This document shows, piece after piece, positions 56,780 to 64,000 of a DNA stretch of 64,000 nt (its first letter is position 1; each line of letters opens with the position of its first letter). The stretch is from JAFKFH01 sp017307375. Lineage in GTDB: Bacteria; Pseudomonadota; Alphaproteobacteria; Ferrovibrionales; Ferrovibrionaceae. The stretch lies in assembly GCA_965229335.1 (NCBI GenBank), contig OZ245874.1, positions 3,038,001-3,102,000 of the forward strand, written 5' to 3'. The notes beneath the pieces were generated by a model. That model worked only from the letters and a program-made list of their open reading frames with translations, did no database searches and was not told where the DNA came from. The translations under genes were made by a program, and so were the position numbers.

Positions 56780-57946
56780 TCACTTGGCCAGCGGCACCCA
56801 TTCCTTCTTGGCAAAGTCGGCAATGGTGTAGCTGAGCTTCAGTTCGGCAACATGGTTGTCGGCCGACAGGTTGATCGGCGAGGTCAGGCCGTTGGTCTGG
56901 ACATCCTTGGTCGTCTCGAGCTTGGCGATGACGCAGGCGCGGCTGACTTCCTGGCCGCAGCGCTTGATCGCATCGGCCATCAGCATGATCCCGACATAGC
57001 CGGTGAGGCTGTAGCGGTTCAGCTTGGTCAGTTCGTCGGCGGTCAGGTACTTCTTGGCCTTGGCCATGAAGGCCTGGCCGGCGGGGTCCGAGAACTCGCC
57101 GACATAGTCGGCGGCGATCACGCCGTTGCCGGCTTCGCCCATCAGGTCGATCAGCTGCGGGATGCGGCCCGACCACAGGATCGCGAGCTGGGCGTCGAGC
57201 CCGATGCGCTTCATTTCCTTGGCCATGGCGACGTTCTCGCCGATGATCGCGCCCGAGACGATCATCTTCGCCCCGAGCTGCTTGGCCTTGACGATCTCGG
57301 CCGAGAATTCCTTCTGGCCACGCTTGTAGCGCAGTACGCCGACCGAGGTCAGGCCGAGTTCCTTGACCGCCTTTTCATAGCCGCTCTGCACGTCGTCGCC
57401 GTAGTCGTCGTCCTGGACGACGGCGATCCACTTGGCCGACTTGTCGGTGCGGCCGGCGAGGAACTTGACGAATTCGGTAGTGCCAGGACCGTAGGAGCGG
57501 CCGACGCCGAACAGGTTCTTGTGCGGCGGGTTGAACATCACCGTGTTCTGCGCCGCGGTTTGCAGCATCGGCACGCCCTTTTCCTCGGCCAGCGGCAGGG
57601 CGGCGATGGTCGAGGCCGTGCCCGACGAGGCGGTGACGCCCAGCACCTCGTCGATCTCGACCAGCTTGCGCATGGCCTGCACCGTGCGCGAGGGGACGTA
57701 GCCGTCATCCTCGAAATAGCGGACGAGCTTGCGGCCGTTGATGCCGCCGGCATCGTTGATCTCGGCGGCCGCGACCTTCTCGCCCAGGTCATGGGCGATG
57801 CCGACCAGGGCGCCCGGGCCGGTCAGCGCGGTCGATCCGCCCAGCTTGACTTCGGTCGCGGTGACGCCGGGCTCGGCCGCCTGGGCCGCGGCGGTCAGGG
57901 CAATGGCGGCGATCGTCGCCGACAGCAGCGTTAGTTTGCGGGTCAT
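56780..57946 (-). CDS. Liv-type ABC transporter substrate-binding protein
   Basis: A 388-residue periplasmic binding protein. The signal is MTRKLTLLSATIAAIALTAA (cleavage after AQA). The mature protein shows VKLGGSTALTGPGALVGIAHDLGEKVAAAEINDAGG, KLVEIDEVLGVTASSGTAST, VQDDDYGDDVQSGYEKAV and MIVSGAIIGENVAMAKEM. Two Cys near the C terminus (RCGQEVSRACV) probably form a disulfide. A GGGGGAGGAACCC ribosome site precedes the ATG. It is the last gene of the minus-strand Liv operon and the most strongly insulated. Ligand unknown; the linked acyl-CoA ligases favour a carboxylic acid. Confidence 0.93.
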   Translation of the reverse strand: MTRKLTLLSATIAAIALTAAAQAAEPGVTATEVKLGGSTALTGPGALVGIAHDLGEKVAAAEINDAGGINGRKLVRYFEDDGYVPSRTVQAMRKLVEIDEVLGVTASSGTASTIAALPLAEEKGVPMLQTAAQNTVMFNPPHKNLFGVGRSYGPGTTEFVKFLAGRTDKSAKWIAVVQDDDYGDDVQSGYEKAVKELGLTSVGVLRYKRGQKEFSAEIVKAKQLGAKMIVSGAIIGENVAMAKEMKRIGLDAQLAILWSGRIPQLIDLMGEAGNGVIAADYVGEFSDPAGQAFMAKAKKYLTADELTKLNRYSLTGYVGIMLMADAIKRCGQEVSRACVIAKLETTKDVQTNGLTSPINLSADNHVAELKLSYTIADFAKKEWVPLAK

Positions 57947-57979
57947 CTGGGTTCCTCCCCCGGGGTTATGGTGATGGTT

Positions 57980-59026
57980 TCAGTAGGCAAGTGGCCAGCG
58001 CCGGATCCGTGCGCCGAGGCGGCGGAAGGCGCCGACCAGGCCGGATGGGGCGAAGCGCAGGAACAGGATGATGACGAGGCCGAAGATGACCCCCTTCACC
58101 TCCTGCGCGTTCGACGAGAACACCCCGCCGAGCGATCCGCCGGCGGCACTGAACGCCAGCCGCGTCATCTCGGGCAACAGCACCATGAAGCCCGAGCCGA
58201 GGATGGCGCCGGCGACTGAGCCCAGCCCGCCGACGATGACGATCGAGACCGCCTCGATCGACAGGATCAGCTCGAAGCTTTCGACGTTGAGATAACGCAG
58301 ATGCATGCCGAACAAGCCGCCGGCAATGCCGATCACCGCCGACGACAAGGCGAAGGACAGCAGCTTGTAGGCGACGACGTTGACGCCCAGCACGCGCGCG
58401 GCAACCTCGTAGTCGCGGATTGCGAACAGGGCGCGGCCGACATAGCTGCGCCGGATATTGAGGGCGAATATCACGGCAAGCGCGAGGACGAAGAGGCAGA
58501 TCAGGTACAGCGCGCGGTCCGACGTCATGTCGATGCCGAACACGACCGGGCGCGGCACGCGCAGCCCCGCCGATCCGCCGGTGATCGGCTTGGCCAGCAG
58601 GATCAGGTGGTTGGTGATGACCGAGAAGGCGAGGGTGGTGATCGCAAGATAGAGGCCCTTCAGCCGCAGCGACGGAATGCCGACCAGCAGGCTGACGAGG
58701 CCCGAAACGATCCCGGCCGCGGGCAGCGCCGCCAGGACCGACCAGCCCCATTTCGACATCAGGAAGCCGGCCGTGTAGGCGCCGACGGCGAGGAAACCGG
58801 CATAGCCGAGCGAGACCAGGCCGGTCCAGCCGACCAGGATGTTGAAGCCGACGGCCCCGACCGCGGTGATCAGCACCAGCGTGGCGTAGCCGAGTACGTA
58901 GGAGTTGACCGCATAGGGCAGGGCGGCGGCAAGGCCCAGGCCGATCGCGATCAACGCCCATTGGCGGCCGCCGCCGACCAGGCGGGTCAGGTCGGCGTGG
59001 TTGGTCGGAAAGGTGACGGCCTGCAT
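57980..59026 (-). CDS. LivM-type ABC permease
   Basis: A 348-residue permease with about nine helices. Features are GFNILVGWTGLVSLGYAGFLAVGAYTAGFL, LRLKGLYLAITTLAFSVITNHL, the coupling region ALFAIRDYEVAARVLGVNVVAYK and SIVIVGGLGSVAGAILGSGFMVLLPEM. With LivH it forms the channel. Its ATG overlaps the LivH stop by one base (ATGA/TGATG type). It has a short hydrophilic N-terminal extension (FPTNHADLTRLVGGGRQ). Confidence 0.94.
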   Translation of the reverse strand: MQAVTFPTNHADLTRLVGGGRQWALIAIGLGLAAALPYAVNSYVLGYATLVLITAVGAVGFNILVGWTGLVSLGYAGFLAVGAYTAGFLMSKWGWSVLAALPAAGIVSGLVSLLVGIPSLRLKGLYLAITTLAFSVITNHLILLAKPITGGSAGLRVPRPVVFGIDMTSDRALYLICLFVLALAVIFALNIRRSYVGRALFAIRDYEVAARVLGVNVVAYKLLSFALSSAVIGIAGGLFGMHLRYLNVESFELILSIEAVSIVIVGGLGSVAGAILGSGFMVLLPEMTRLAFSAAGGSLGGVFSSNAQEVKGVIFGLVIILFLRFAPSGLVGAFRRLGARIRRWPLAY

Positions 59027-59898
59027 CAGACGCGCTCCACGTCGCGATCGCCGAACAGCCCGTTGGGGCGCAGCATCAGGATGAAGATGATGACGACGAA
59101 GCCGGCGATTTCCTTCAGCGAGGAATCGACATAGCCGCCGACCAGGTTTTCGGTGACGCCGATCAGCAGGCCGCCGAAGGCCGATCCGGTGACCGCGTCG
59201 AGCCCGCCCAGGATCGTTGCCGGGAATGCCTTGAGGCCGACGGCGAACAGGTCCGGCCCGACATAGGCGGCCGAGGCGAACAGGACGCCCGCCAGGCCCG
59301 ACAGCGCTGCGGCCCCGGCCCAGGACAGGCCGGAAATGCGGCGGACGTCGACGCCCATCAGCATCGCGATCTGCTCGCTCAGCGCAGTCGCCCGCATCGC
59401 GATGCCCAGGCGGCTGTAGCGCAGGAAGGCCCAGGCCGCGGCGGCGGCCGAGATGAAGATCAGGAAGGCCAGCACCTGGACCGGATAGAGGCCGATACCG
59501 AGGATCTGGATGACGTCTTCCGAGCCGCGGCCCGGAAATTCCCGCGGCTCCGAACCCCAGAACAGCACGATCAGCGAGCGCATCAGCACGGCCAGCCCGA
59601 TCGTCACCATGACGATGGCAAATGACGGCCGCCCGATCATCGGCCGGATCACCACACGTTCGACCACGATGCCGACCAGGATGCCGACGGCCGGGGCCAG
59701 GACCAGCCCCATCCAGAACGGCCAGGTGGTCAGCGTCAGCAGCGAGGCGGTGACATAGGTTATCAGCATCATCACCTCGCCCTGGGCGAAGTTGACGACC
59801 CCCGTCGCCTTGTAGATGCAGGCATAGCCCATGCCGATCAGGCCGTAGATCGCCCCGATGGCCAGTCCGGAAATGACGAGGTCGGCGAAGTATTGCAT
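59026..59898 (-). CDS. LivH-type ABC permease
   Basis: A 290-residue permease. Features are SGLAIGAIYGLIGMGYACIYKATGVVNFAQGEVMMLI at the N terminus, IGLAVLMRSLIVLFWGSEPREFPG, RYSRLGIAMRATALSEQIAMLMGVDVRRI as coupling helix and AFPATILGGLDAVTGSAFGGLLIGVTENL. Length is normal. It starts four bases after the stop of the degenerate AMP-ligase gene. Confidence 0.94.
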   Translation of the reverse strand: MQYFADLVISGLAIGAIYGLIGMGYACIYKATGVVNFAQGEVMMLITYVTASLLTLTTWPFWMGLVLAPAVGILVGIVVERVVIRPMIGRPSFAIVMVTIGLAVLMRSLIVLFWGSEPREFPGRGSEDVIQILGIGLYPVQVLAFLIFISAAAAAWAFLRYSRLGIAMRATALSEQIAMLMGVDVRRISGLSWAGAAALSGLAGVLFASAAYVGPDLFAVGLKAFPATILGGLDAVTGSAFGGLLIGVTENLVGGYVDSSLKEIAGFVVIIFILMLRPNGLFGDRDVERV

Positions 59899-59902
59899 AG
59901 GC

Positions 59903-61384
59903 TCAAGCCCTCTCGTGGGCGCGGATCAGCGCCGCGACCGCGTCGCGGCGGATCGTGGCCGAGGCGGTCAGGGTGCCGTCCGCGCGGGCCAGCGGTTCGG
60001 CCAGGACGACCATGCTGCCGAGCGCCGCGCCGGCCTGGCCGGCGGCCTCGGCGCGCAGCATCTCGGCCACGGCAGGCAGGGTGACCAGCGAGCGATAGGT
60101 GGTGTAGCCATGGCCTTGGGCATTGGCCCACGCACCGGTGGCCCGGGCGTCGGCCTCGATGGCGACGATTCCGCCGACGACGATCGCGCGGGCGATCAGC
60201 GGGCTTGCCTGCAGCCGGGCTTCGATCTCGCTCGCCTCCAGTCTGCCGGCCGGCCCGCCGGCCGCGGCACGATCGCCGGTGGCGATCACGCGGCCGCCTT
60301 CCTCCAGCACCAGTTCGCCGTCCCTTTCGACGGACTTGGTCCCGGCGAGCGGTGTCCACTGCTGGCCGGGGCGGCGAACGAGGCTCCAGCCTGCCGCCTC
60401 GGTCACGCCGTAGCCGGTGACGATCTCGATATCGAGCCGGTGGAAGAACTGCTCGGCGGCAGCGCTCGCCTGGCCCCCGTGAACGACCAGACGACGCACC
60501 GACGAAAGCCCGAGATGGCGGCGCAGGGCGCGCCGGGCAAACCAGCCGGATGGGTCGAGCGACCCGCCGGCGGGCACGCGGCCGGACAGGGCGTGGTAGA
60601 GCATGTCGACCTGCCAGGGCAGGGCAGTGAGCTGACGCGGCCGCGCCTCCTCGATGTCGGCACCGACGGTATCGACACGCTCGGGGAAGAACAGCGTGCC
60701 GCCGTGACGCAGATGCAGCGTCGCGGTGGCAATGCGTTCGGCCAGGTGGGCCGGCGGCACCTGGACCAGCGCGTGCAAGGCATCGTCGCCCAGCTTGAAC
60801 GTGGTCGCCAGGGCCTCGGCCTTCGCGACAAGCGTGGCGTGGTCGATCGGAACAGCGCGGCTGCGACCGCCGGCGCCGGGGGTGAAGGCGATGCAGGCGA
60901 GGCCGCCGGCAGTCCCGGGCGTGGCGGCAGGGGCGGCGGCCAGCGTCGCCTCGAACGGCGTGCCGACGGCACCGGCTTCCGGCCGGATCAGGACAAAGCC
61001 GGCAGGGTCGGCCCCGGTCGCGGCTTGCACCGCGCGAGCCAGGTCCATGCCGTCGACGACGACGGCGTCGAAGCCCGACTGGCCGATCATGTCGGCCAGT
61101 TCCCCGGCCGGTGCATCGGGATAGGGCGTGACGGTGGCGCCGCCCAGCCAGTGGGCCGCCGCCTCGGCAATCAGCCACTCGGCAGAGGCCTCGCCGATCA
61201 GCAGCAGACGGCTGCCAGGGCCGAAGCCGATGCCGGCGAGATATCCGGCGAAGGCCTGGACATCGGCGGCGTAGCGCGACCAGCTGCGCCCGATCCAGAC
61301 GCCGCGGCGCTTCTGGTAGAGAGCCGGCGCGCCGGGCTTGCGCGTCGCCTGGGCACGCAGCAGGTCGGAGAGCGACGCGGTCAC
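59903..61384 (-). CDS. Degenerate AMP-ligase (acyl-CoA synthetase-like), probably inactive
   Basis: A 493-residue protein of the ANL superfamily located between LivG and LivH, where related operons carry a long-chain acyl-CoA ligase. The fold is recognisable (LGGATVTPYPDAPAGELADMIGQSGFDAVVV; VVHGGQASAAAEQFFHRLDIEIVTGYGVTEAAG; VIATGD). The phosphate loop, usually TSGTTGxPKG, reads TPGAGGRSRAV, replacing the conserved Lys; the hinge region GxLKIxGRxKD after TGD is shortened; and the C-terminal catalytic Lys region reads LTASATIRRDAV. It is likely a pseudoenzyme or regulator. GTG 61384 overlaps the LivG stop (GTGA). Confidence 0.8.
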   Translation of the reverse strand: MTASLSDLLRAQATRKPGAPALYQKRRGVWIGRSWSRYAADVQAFAGYLAGIGFGPGSRLLLIGEASAEWLIAEAAAHWLGGATVTPYPDAPAGELADMIGQSGFDAVVVDGMDLARAVQAATGADPAGFVLIRPEAGAVGTPFEATLAAAPAATPGTAGGLACIAFTPGAGGRSRAVPIDHATLVAKAEALATTFKLGDDALHALVQVPPAHLAERIATATLHLRHGGTLFFPERVDTVGADIEEARPRQLTALPWQVDMLYHALSGRVPAGGSLDPSGWFARRALRRHLGLSSVRRLVVHGGQASAAAEQFFHRLDIEIVTGYGVTEAAGWSLVRRPGQQWTPLAGTKSVERDGELVLEEGGRVIATGDRAAAGGPAGRLEASEIEARLQASPLIARAIVVGGIVAIEADARATGAWANAQGHGYTTYRSLVTLPAVAEMLRAEAAGQAGAALGSMVVLAEPLARADGTLTASATIRRDAVAALIRAHERA

Positions 61385-62148
61385 GATTCCTGCCCCAGAT
61401 AGGCCGCGATGACGGCCGGGTCGGCGGCGATCTCGGCCGGCGTGCCCTCGGCGATCTTCTGGCCGAAATTCAGCACCGCGATGCGGTCGGAAATATCCAT
61501 CACGATGGCCATGTCGTGCTCGATCATCATGATGGTGACGCCGAGCGTGCGGTTGATGTGCAGGACGTGGCGGGCAATGTCGGCCGTCTCCTCCTGGTTC
61601 ATGCCGGAGACCATCTCGTCGAGCAGCAGCAGGCGCGGCTGGGTGGCGAGCGCGCGGCCCAGCTCGACCCGCTTCTGCATGCCGTAGGACAGCGCCCCGA
61701 CCCGGGCGTGGCGGACCGGGGCGAGGTCGAGCAGTTCGATGATCGCCTCGACCCGCTCGAATGCCCGGGTCTCGGCGCGGCGGGCGCGCGGCAGGAAAAG
61801 GGCGGCCGAGACGACGTCGGAGCTGATGTGCGCGTGGCAGCCGACCAGCAGGTTTTCCCGGACCGTCTCCTCCTTGAACAGGGCAAGGTTCTGGAAGGTG
61901 CGGCCGATGCCCATGCCGACCAGCTTGTAGGTCGGCACGCTGGTGAGATCGCGGCCCTCGAACAGGATGCGCCCGGCGGTCGGACGATAGGCGCCGCTGA
62001 TCAGGTTGAACACCGAGGTCTTGCCGGCGCCGTTCGGTCCGATCACGCTGAAGATGGAGCCTTGCGGGACGTCGAACGAGACGTCGCGGACCGCCTGGAT
62101 GCCGCCGAAGCTCTTGGCGACGTTCTCCAGTCGCAGCAGCGCCGTCAT
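61381..62148 (-). CDS. LivG-type ABC ATPase
   Basis: A 255-residue ATPase. Walker A GPNGAGKTS (37-45), GIGRTFQNLALFKEETVRENLLVG, signature ALSYGMQKRVELGRAL and Walker B LLLLDEMVSGMNQEE (Glu then Met instead of the common Pro), switch His in IEHDMAIV. ATG 62148 overlaps the LivF stop (ATGA); GTG 62157 would add three residues and is less likely. Confidence 0.93.
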   Translation of the reverse strand: MTALLRLENVAKSFGGIQAVRDVSFDVPQGSIFSVIGPNGAGKTSVFNLISGAYRPTAGRILFEGRDLTSVPTYKLVGMGIGRTFQNLALFKEETVRENLLVGCHAHISSDVVSAALFLPRARRAETRAFERVEAIIELLDLAPVRHARVGALSYGMQKRVELGRALATQPRLLLLDEMVSGMNQEETADIARHVLHINRTLGVTIMMIEHDMAIVMDISDRIAVLNFGQKIAEGTPAEIAADPAVIAAYLGQES

Positions 62149-62936
62149 GCCGGCCACCGGACGCGCTGGCGCATCGGGGCGGCATCGCGCAGGTTGTGGC
62201 GGGTACCGCCGTCGGTCATGCCGAGATAGAGCGAGCGGATGACCGGATTGGCGGCAAGCTCTGCCGCCGTGCCGTCGAGCATGATGCGGCCGTTCTCCAG
62301 GATGTAGCCGTTGTCGGCCAGCGACAGGGCGAGGCGGGCGTTCTGTTCGATCACCAGAATCGTCAGGCCACGTTCGTCGCGCAGGCGGCGCAGGCTGGCA
62401 AAGATCTCCTCGACGATCAGCGGCGCCAGGCCGAGCGAGGGTTCGTCGAGCATCAGCAGGCGCGGCCCCGACAGCAGCGCGCGGCCGATCGCCACCATCT
62501 GCTGCTCGCCGCCCGAGAGGAAACCGGCGGTGCGGTCAAGCTTGTTGGCGAGGGCCGGAAACAGCGCGATGACGGAATCGAGCCCGGCCGAGAAATCGCC
62601 GCGCGAGCGGATGAAGCCGCCCATGACCAGGTTGTCGCGCACGGTCAGCTTGGTGAACAGCCGCCGTCCTTCCGGCACCAGCGCGATGCCATGCCGCATC
62701 ACGGCGTCGGGGCGCTGGCCCAGCAGCGACTGGCCCTCGAAGGTGACGGAGCCGGACACGACCTCGCCGTCCTCGGAGGCGAGCAGGCCGGTGACGGCCT
62801 TCAGGATCGTCGACTTGCCGGCGCCATTGGTGCCGAGCAGCGCGACGACGCGGCCTCTCGCGACGTCGAGCGAGACGTCGCGCACCGCCTCGATGGCGCG
62901 GCCATAGAGAATACGGGCATTGCGGATCTGCAGCAT
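62145..62936 (-). CDS. LivF-type ABC ATPase
   Basis: A 263-residue ATPase. Walker A GTNGAGKST (35-43), GIALVPEGRRLFTKLTVRDNLVMGG, signature FLSGGEQQMVAIGRAL and Walker B LLMLDEPSLGLAP. A C-terminal extension of about 25 residues (TDGGTRHNLRDAAPMRQRVRW) is unusual for LivF. It lies eight bases after the AMP-ligase gene. Confidence 0.93.
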   Translation of the reverse strand: MLQIRNARILYGRAIEAVRDVSLDVARGRVVALLGTNGAGKSTILKAVTGLLASEDGEVVSGSVTFEGQSLLGQRPDAVMRHGIALVPEGRRLFTKLTVRDNLVMGGFIRSRGDFSAGLDSVIALFPALANKLDRTAGFLSGGEQQMVAIGRALLSGPRLLMLDEPSLGLAPLIVEEIFASLRRLRDERGLTILVIEQNARLALSLADNGYILENGRIMLDGTAAELAANPVIRSLYLGMTDGGTRHNLRDAAPMRQRVRWPA

Positions 62937-62944
62937 CGTCGGCC

Positions 62945-64000
62945 TCAGGCGCGGCGGGCGGTGGCGCCGTCACGCGCGACGGTGACGTTCGCCGCTTCGC
63001 GGTCCCAGACGTCGCCCGCGGTCAGGCCGACGCTGCGCAGCACGTGCTTCTCGATCTTCTGGGTCGGCGTCTTCGGCAATTCGTCGAGCACGCGGATATA
63101 GCGCGGGATCATGAAATAGGGCAGCCGCGGGCGCAGGAAATCGATCATCTCGACCGGATCGAGGCTGACGCCGGGCTGCAGCGAAACGACGACCAGGACT
63201 TCGCTTTCGCTGATCTCGCTCCTGACCGCCACGGCCGCTGCCTCGCGGACCGCGGGATGGCCCATGACCTCGGCCTCGACCTCGAAGGAGGAGATGTTCT
63301 CGCCGCGCCGGCGGATGGTGTCCTTCAGGCGATCGACGAAATAGAAGTTGCCGTCGGCGTCGCGGCGGAAGCCGTCGCCGGTATGGAACCAGCCATTGCG
63401 CCAGGCCTTGGCCGTCGCCTCCGGTTCGCGATAGTAGCCGTGGTTCATCGACCATGGCTGGTCGGTCCGAATGATCAGTTCACCGATTTCGCCGACCGGA
63501 ACTTCGCAGTCATAGTCGTCGACGATGCGGACCTCGACGCCGGCGCGAACCTTGCCGCAGGCACCGACCGCGGTCGGATTGGGCCCGGACACGATCGGCA
63601 GCGAGATCTCGGTCATGTTGAACGAGGTATAGACGTCGAAACCGAAGCGTTCCTTCAGCAGCAGCGCATCCGGATCGAACGGCTGGACGATGATGTGGCG
63701 CAAGGTCGAGCGCCGCTCCTGCTCGGATGCCGGCCGCGACAGGAGATAGCGCGTCATCACGCCGAGCAGGATGACGAAGGTCGCCTGGGTGCGTTCGACA
63801 GTTGCCCAGAATTCATCGGTGCGGAAGCGTTCGACGATCGCGACCGAACCACCCAGCGCCATCATCATCATGCAGGGCAGCACACCCGACACGTGATACA
63901 TGGGCAGGTTCACCATGTAGCGGTCCTGCGGGGTCATGAAGTAGACCGCGCGGCCGGCGGTGTGCAGATGCAGATAGCTGCACATCACGCCCTTGGACGG
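62945..64000 (-). CDS. AMP-dependent acyl-CoA synthetase, 5' end outside the window
   Basis: About 352 C-terminal residues of an ANL-family ligase that activates a carboxylic acid as acyl-CoA through an acyl-AMP. The frame is open to the window edge, where it reads SKGVM, the end of the phosphate-loop motif (T-S-G-T-T-G-P-S-K-G). Further motifs are YTSFNMTEISLP, GELIIRTDQPWSMNHGYY, GWFHTGDGFRRDADGNFYFVDRLKDTIRRRGENISS (hinge and A8) and the catalytic Lys in LPKTPTQKIEKHVLR. All catalytic parts are intact, in contrast to the paralogue at 59903. It leads the Liv operon and probably activates the imported acid. Confidence 0.93.
   Translation of the reverse strand, partial: PSKGVMCSYLHLHTAGRAVYFMTPQDRYMVNLPMYHVSGVLPCMMMMALGGSVAIVERFRTDEFWATVERTQATFVILLGVMTRYLLSRPASEQERRSTLRHIIVQPFDPDALLLKERFGFDVYTSFNMTEISLPIVSGPNPTAVGACGKVRAGVEVRIVDDYDCEVPVGEIGELIIRTDQPWSMNHGYYREPEATAKAWRNGWFHTGDGFRRDADGNFYFVDRLKDTIRRRGENISSFEVEAEVMGHPAVREAAAVAVRSEISESEVLVVVSLQPGVSLDPVEMIDFLRPRLPYFMIPRYIRVLDELPKTPTQKIEKHVLRSVGLTAGDVWDREAANVTVARDGATARRA

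Noticed and set aside
1..64000. CRISPR arrays, tRNA or rRNA genes
   Set aside because: No short regularly spaced repeats, no cloverleaf with a T-loop GTTCRANNC pattern in intergenic DNA, and no rRNA-like stretch were found; a covariance search would be needed to exclude tRNAs fully.

Overview
The window is GC-rich, densely coded bacterial chromosome that reads as a free-living alphaproteobacterium, probably Rhodospirillales-like. Supporting markers are a C4-pathway 5-aminolevulinate synthase (HemA), a DnaA-related HdaA protein, a DUF2066 / CDP-alcohol phosphatidyltransferase / AI-2E / hdaA / ppk / ppx neighbourhood, a SAM-II type riboswitch, and several branched-chain-amino-acid-type (Liv) ABC operons linked to acyl-CoA metabolism. 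No rRNA, tRNA, CRISPR array, phage or intact insertion sequence was seen, so the genus cannot be fixed.

Layout. 0-5.4 kb: a membrane-lipid modification cluster (DUF1365, CFA-type methyltransferase, MFS_2 carrier, DUF3833 lipoprotein; then on the minus strand DUF6134, SDR and SnoaL-like genes). 5.5-7.3 kb: a compact polymorphic-toxin/immunity pair with its own promoter. 7.3-13.7 kb: mscL, then a Liv-type ABC transporter (Tat-exported binding protein, patatin, fused LivH-LivM, LivG, LivF). 13.65-17.4 kb: a scrambled area with a tandem family of small secreted proteins (two intact, one shortened, two 3' remnants) and a deleted copy of a neighbouring FAD oxidase. 17.4-19.8 kb: HxlR regulator, FAD oxidase, TsaC/Sua5. 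20-24.6 kb: two chemoreceptors sharing 1,242 bp of near-identical DNA. 24.7-28.5 kb: acyl-CoA dehydrogenase, metallo-beta-lactamase-fold hydrolase, SDR. 28.5-31.4 kb: metNIQ behind a SAM-II riboswitch and a tiny Cys-Cys-Cys leader ORF. 31.4-36.9 kb: carbonic anhydrase, HlyD/FUSC/YtcA efflux genes, hemA and a CheY-like regulator. 36.9-40.5 kb: outer-membrane barrel, DUF2975/XRE pair, ABC-F ATPase. 40.5-53.4 kb: housekeeping block (ndk, purN, purM, GNAT, DUF2066, pgsA-like, AI-2E, hdaA, DUF2147, sixA, ppk, ppx, GAF-GGDEF-EAL). 53.5-64 kb, minus strand: a single-chain biotin-dependent acyl-CoA carboxylase and a second Liv operon carrying one normal and one catalytically degenerate AMP-ligase.

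How genes work together. Two import systems (8-13.7 kb and 56.8-63 kb) probably bring in carboxylic or amino acids; the second is co-transcribed with an acyl-CoA ligase and sits above a BC-BCCP-CT carboxylase, suggesting import, CoA activation and carboxylation. Methionine uptake appears to be controlled by two sulfur signals, SAM through the riboswitch and possibly Cys-tRNA through the leader peptide. Polyphosphate synthesis (ppk) lies behind a Pho-box-like repeat, with ppx next to it.

The most interesting items are the leader region of metNIQ, the orphan GHH-type toxin with an unrecognised immunity protein, the decaying family of secreted paralogues with its deletion scar, the duplicated chemoreceptors, and a purM gene with no canonical start codon. 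All identifications were made by reading translations and DNA directly; no database search was run.
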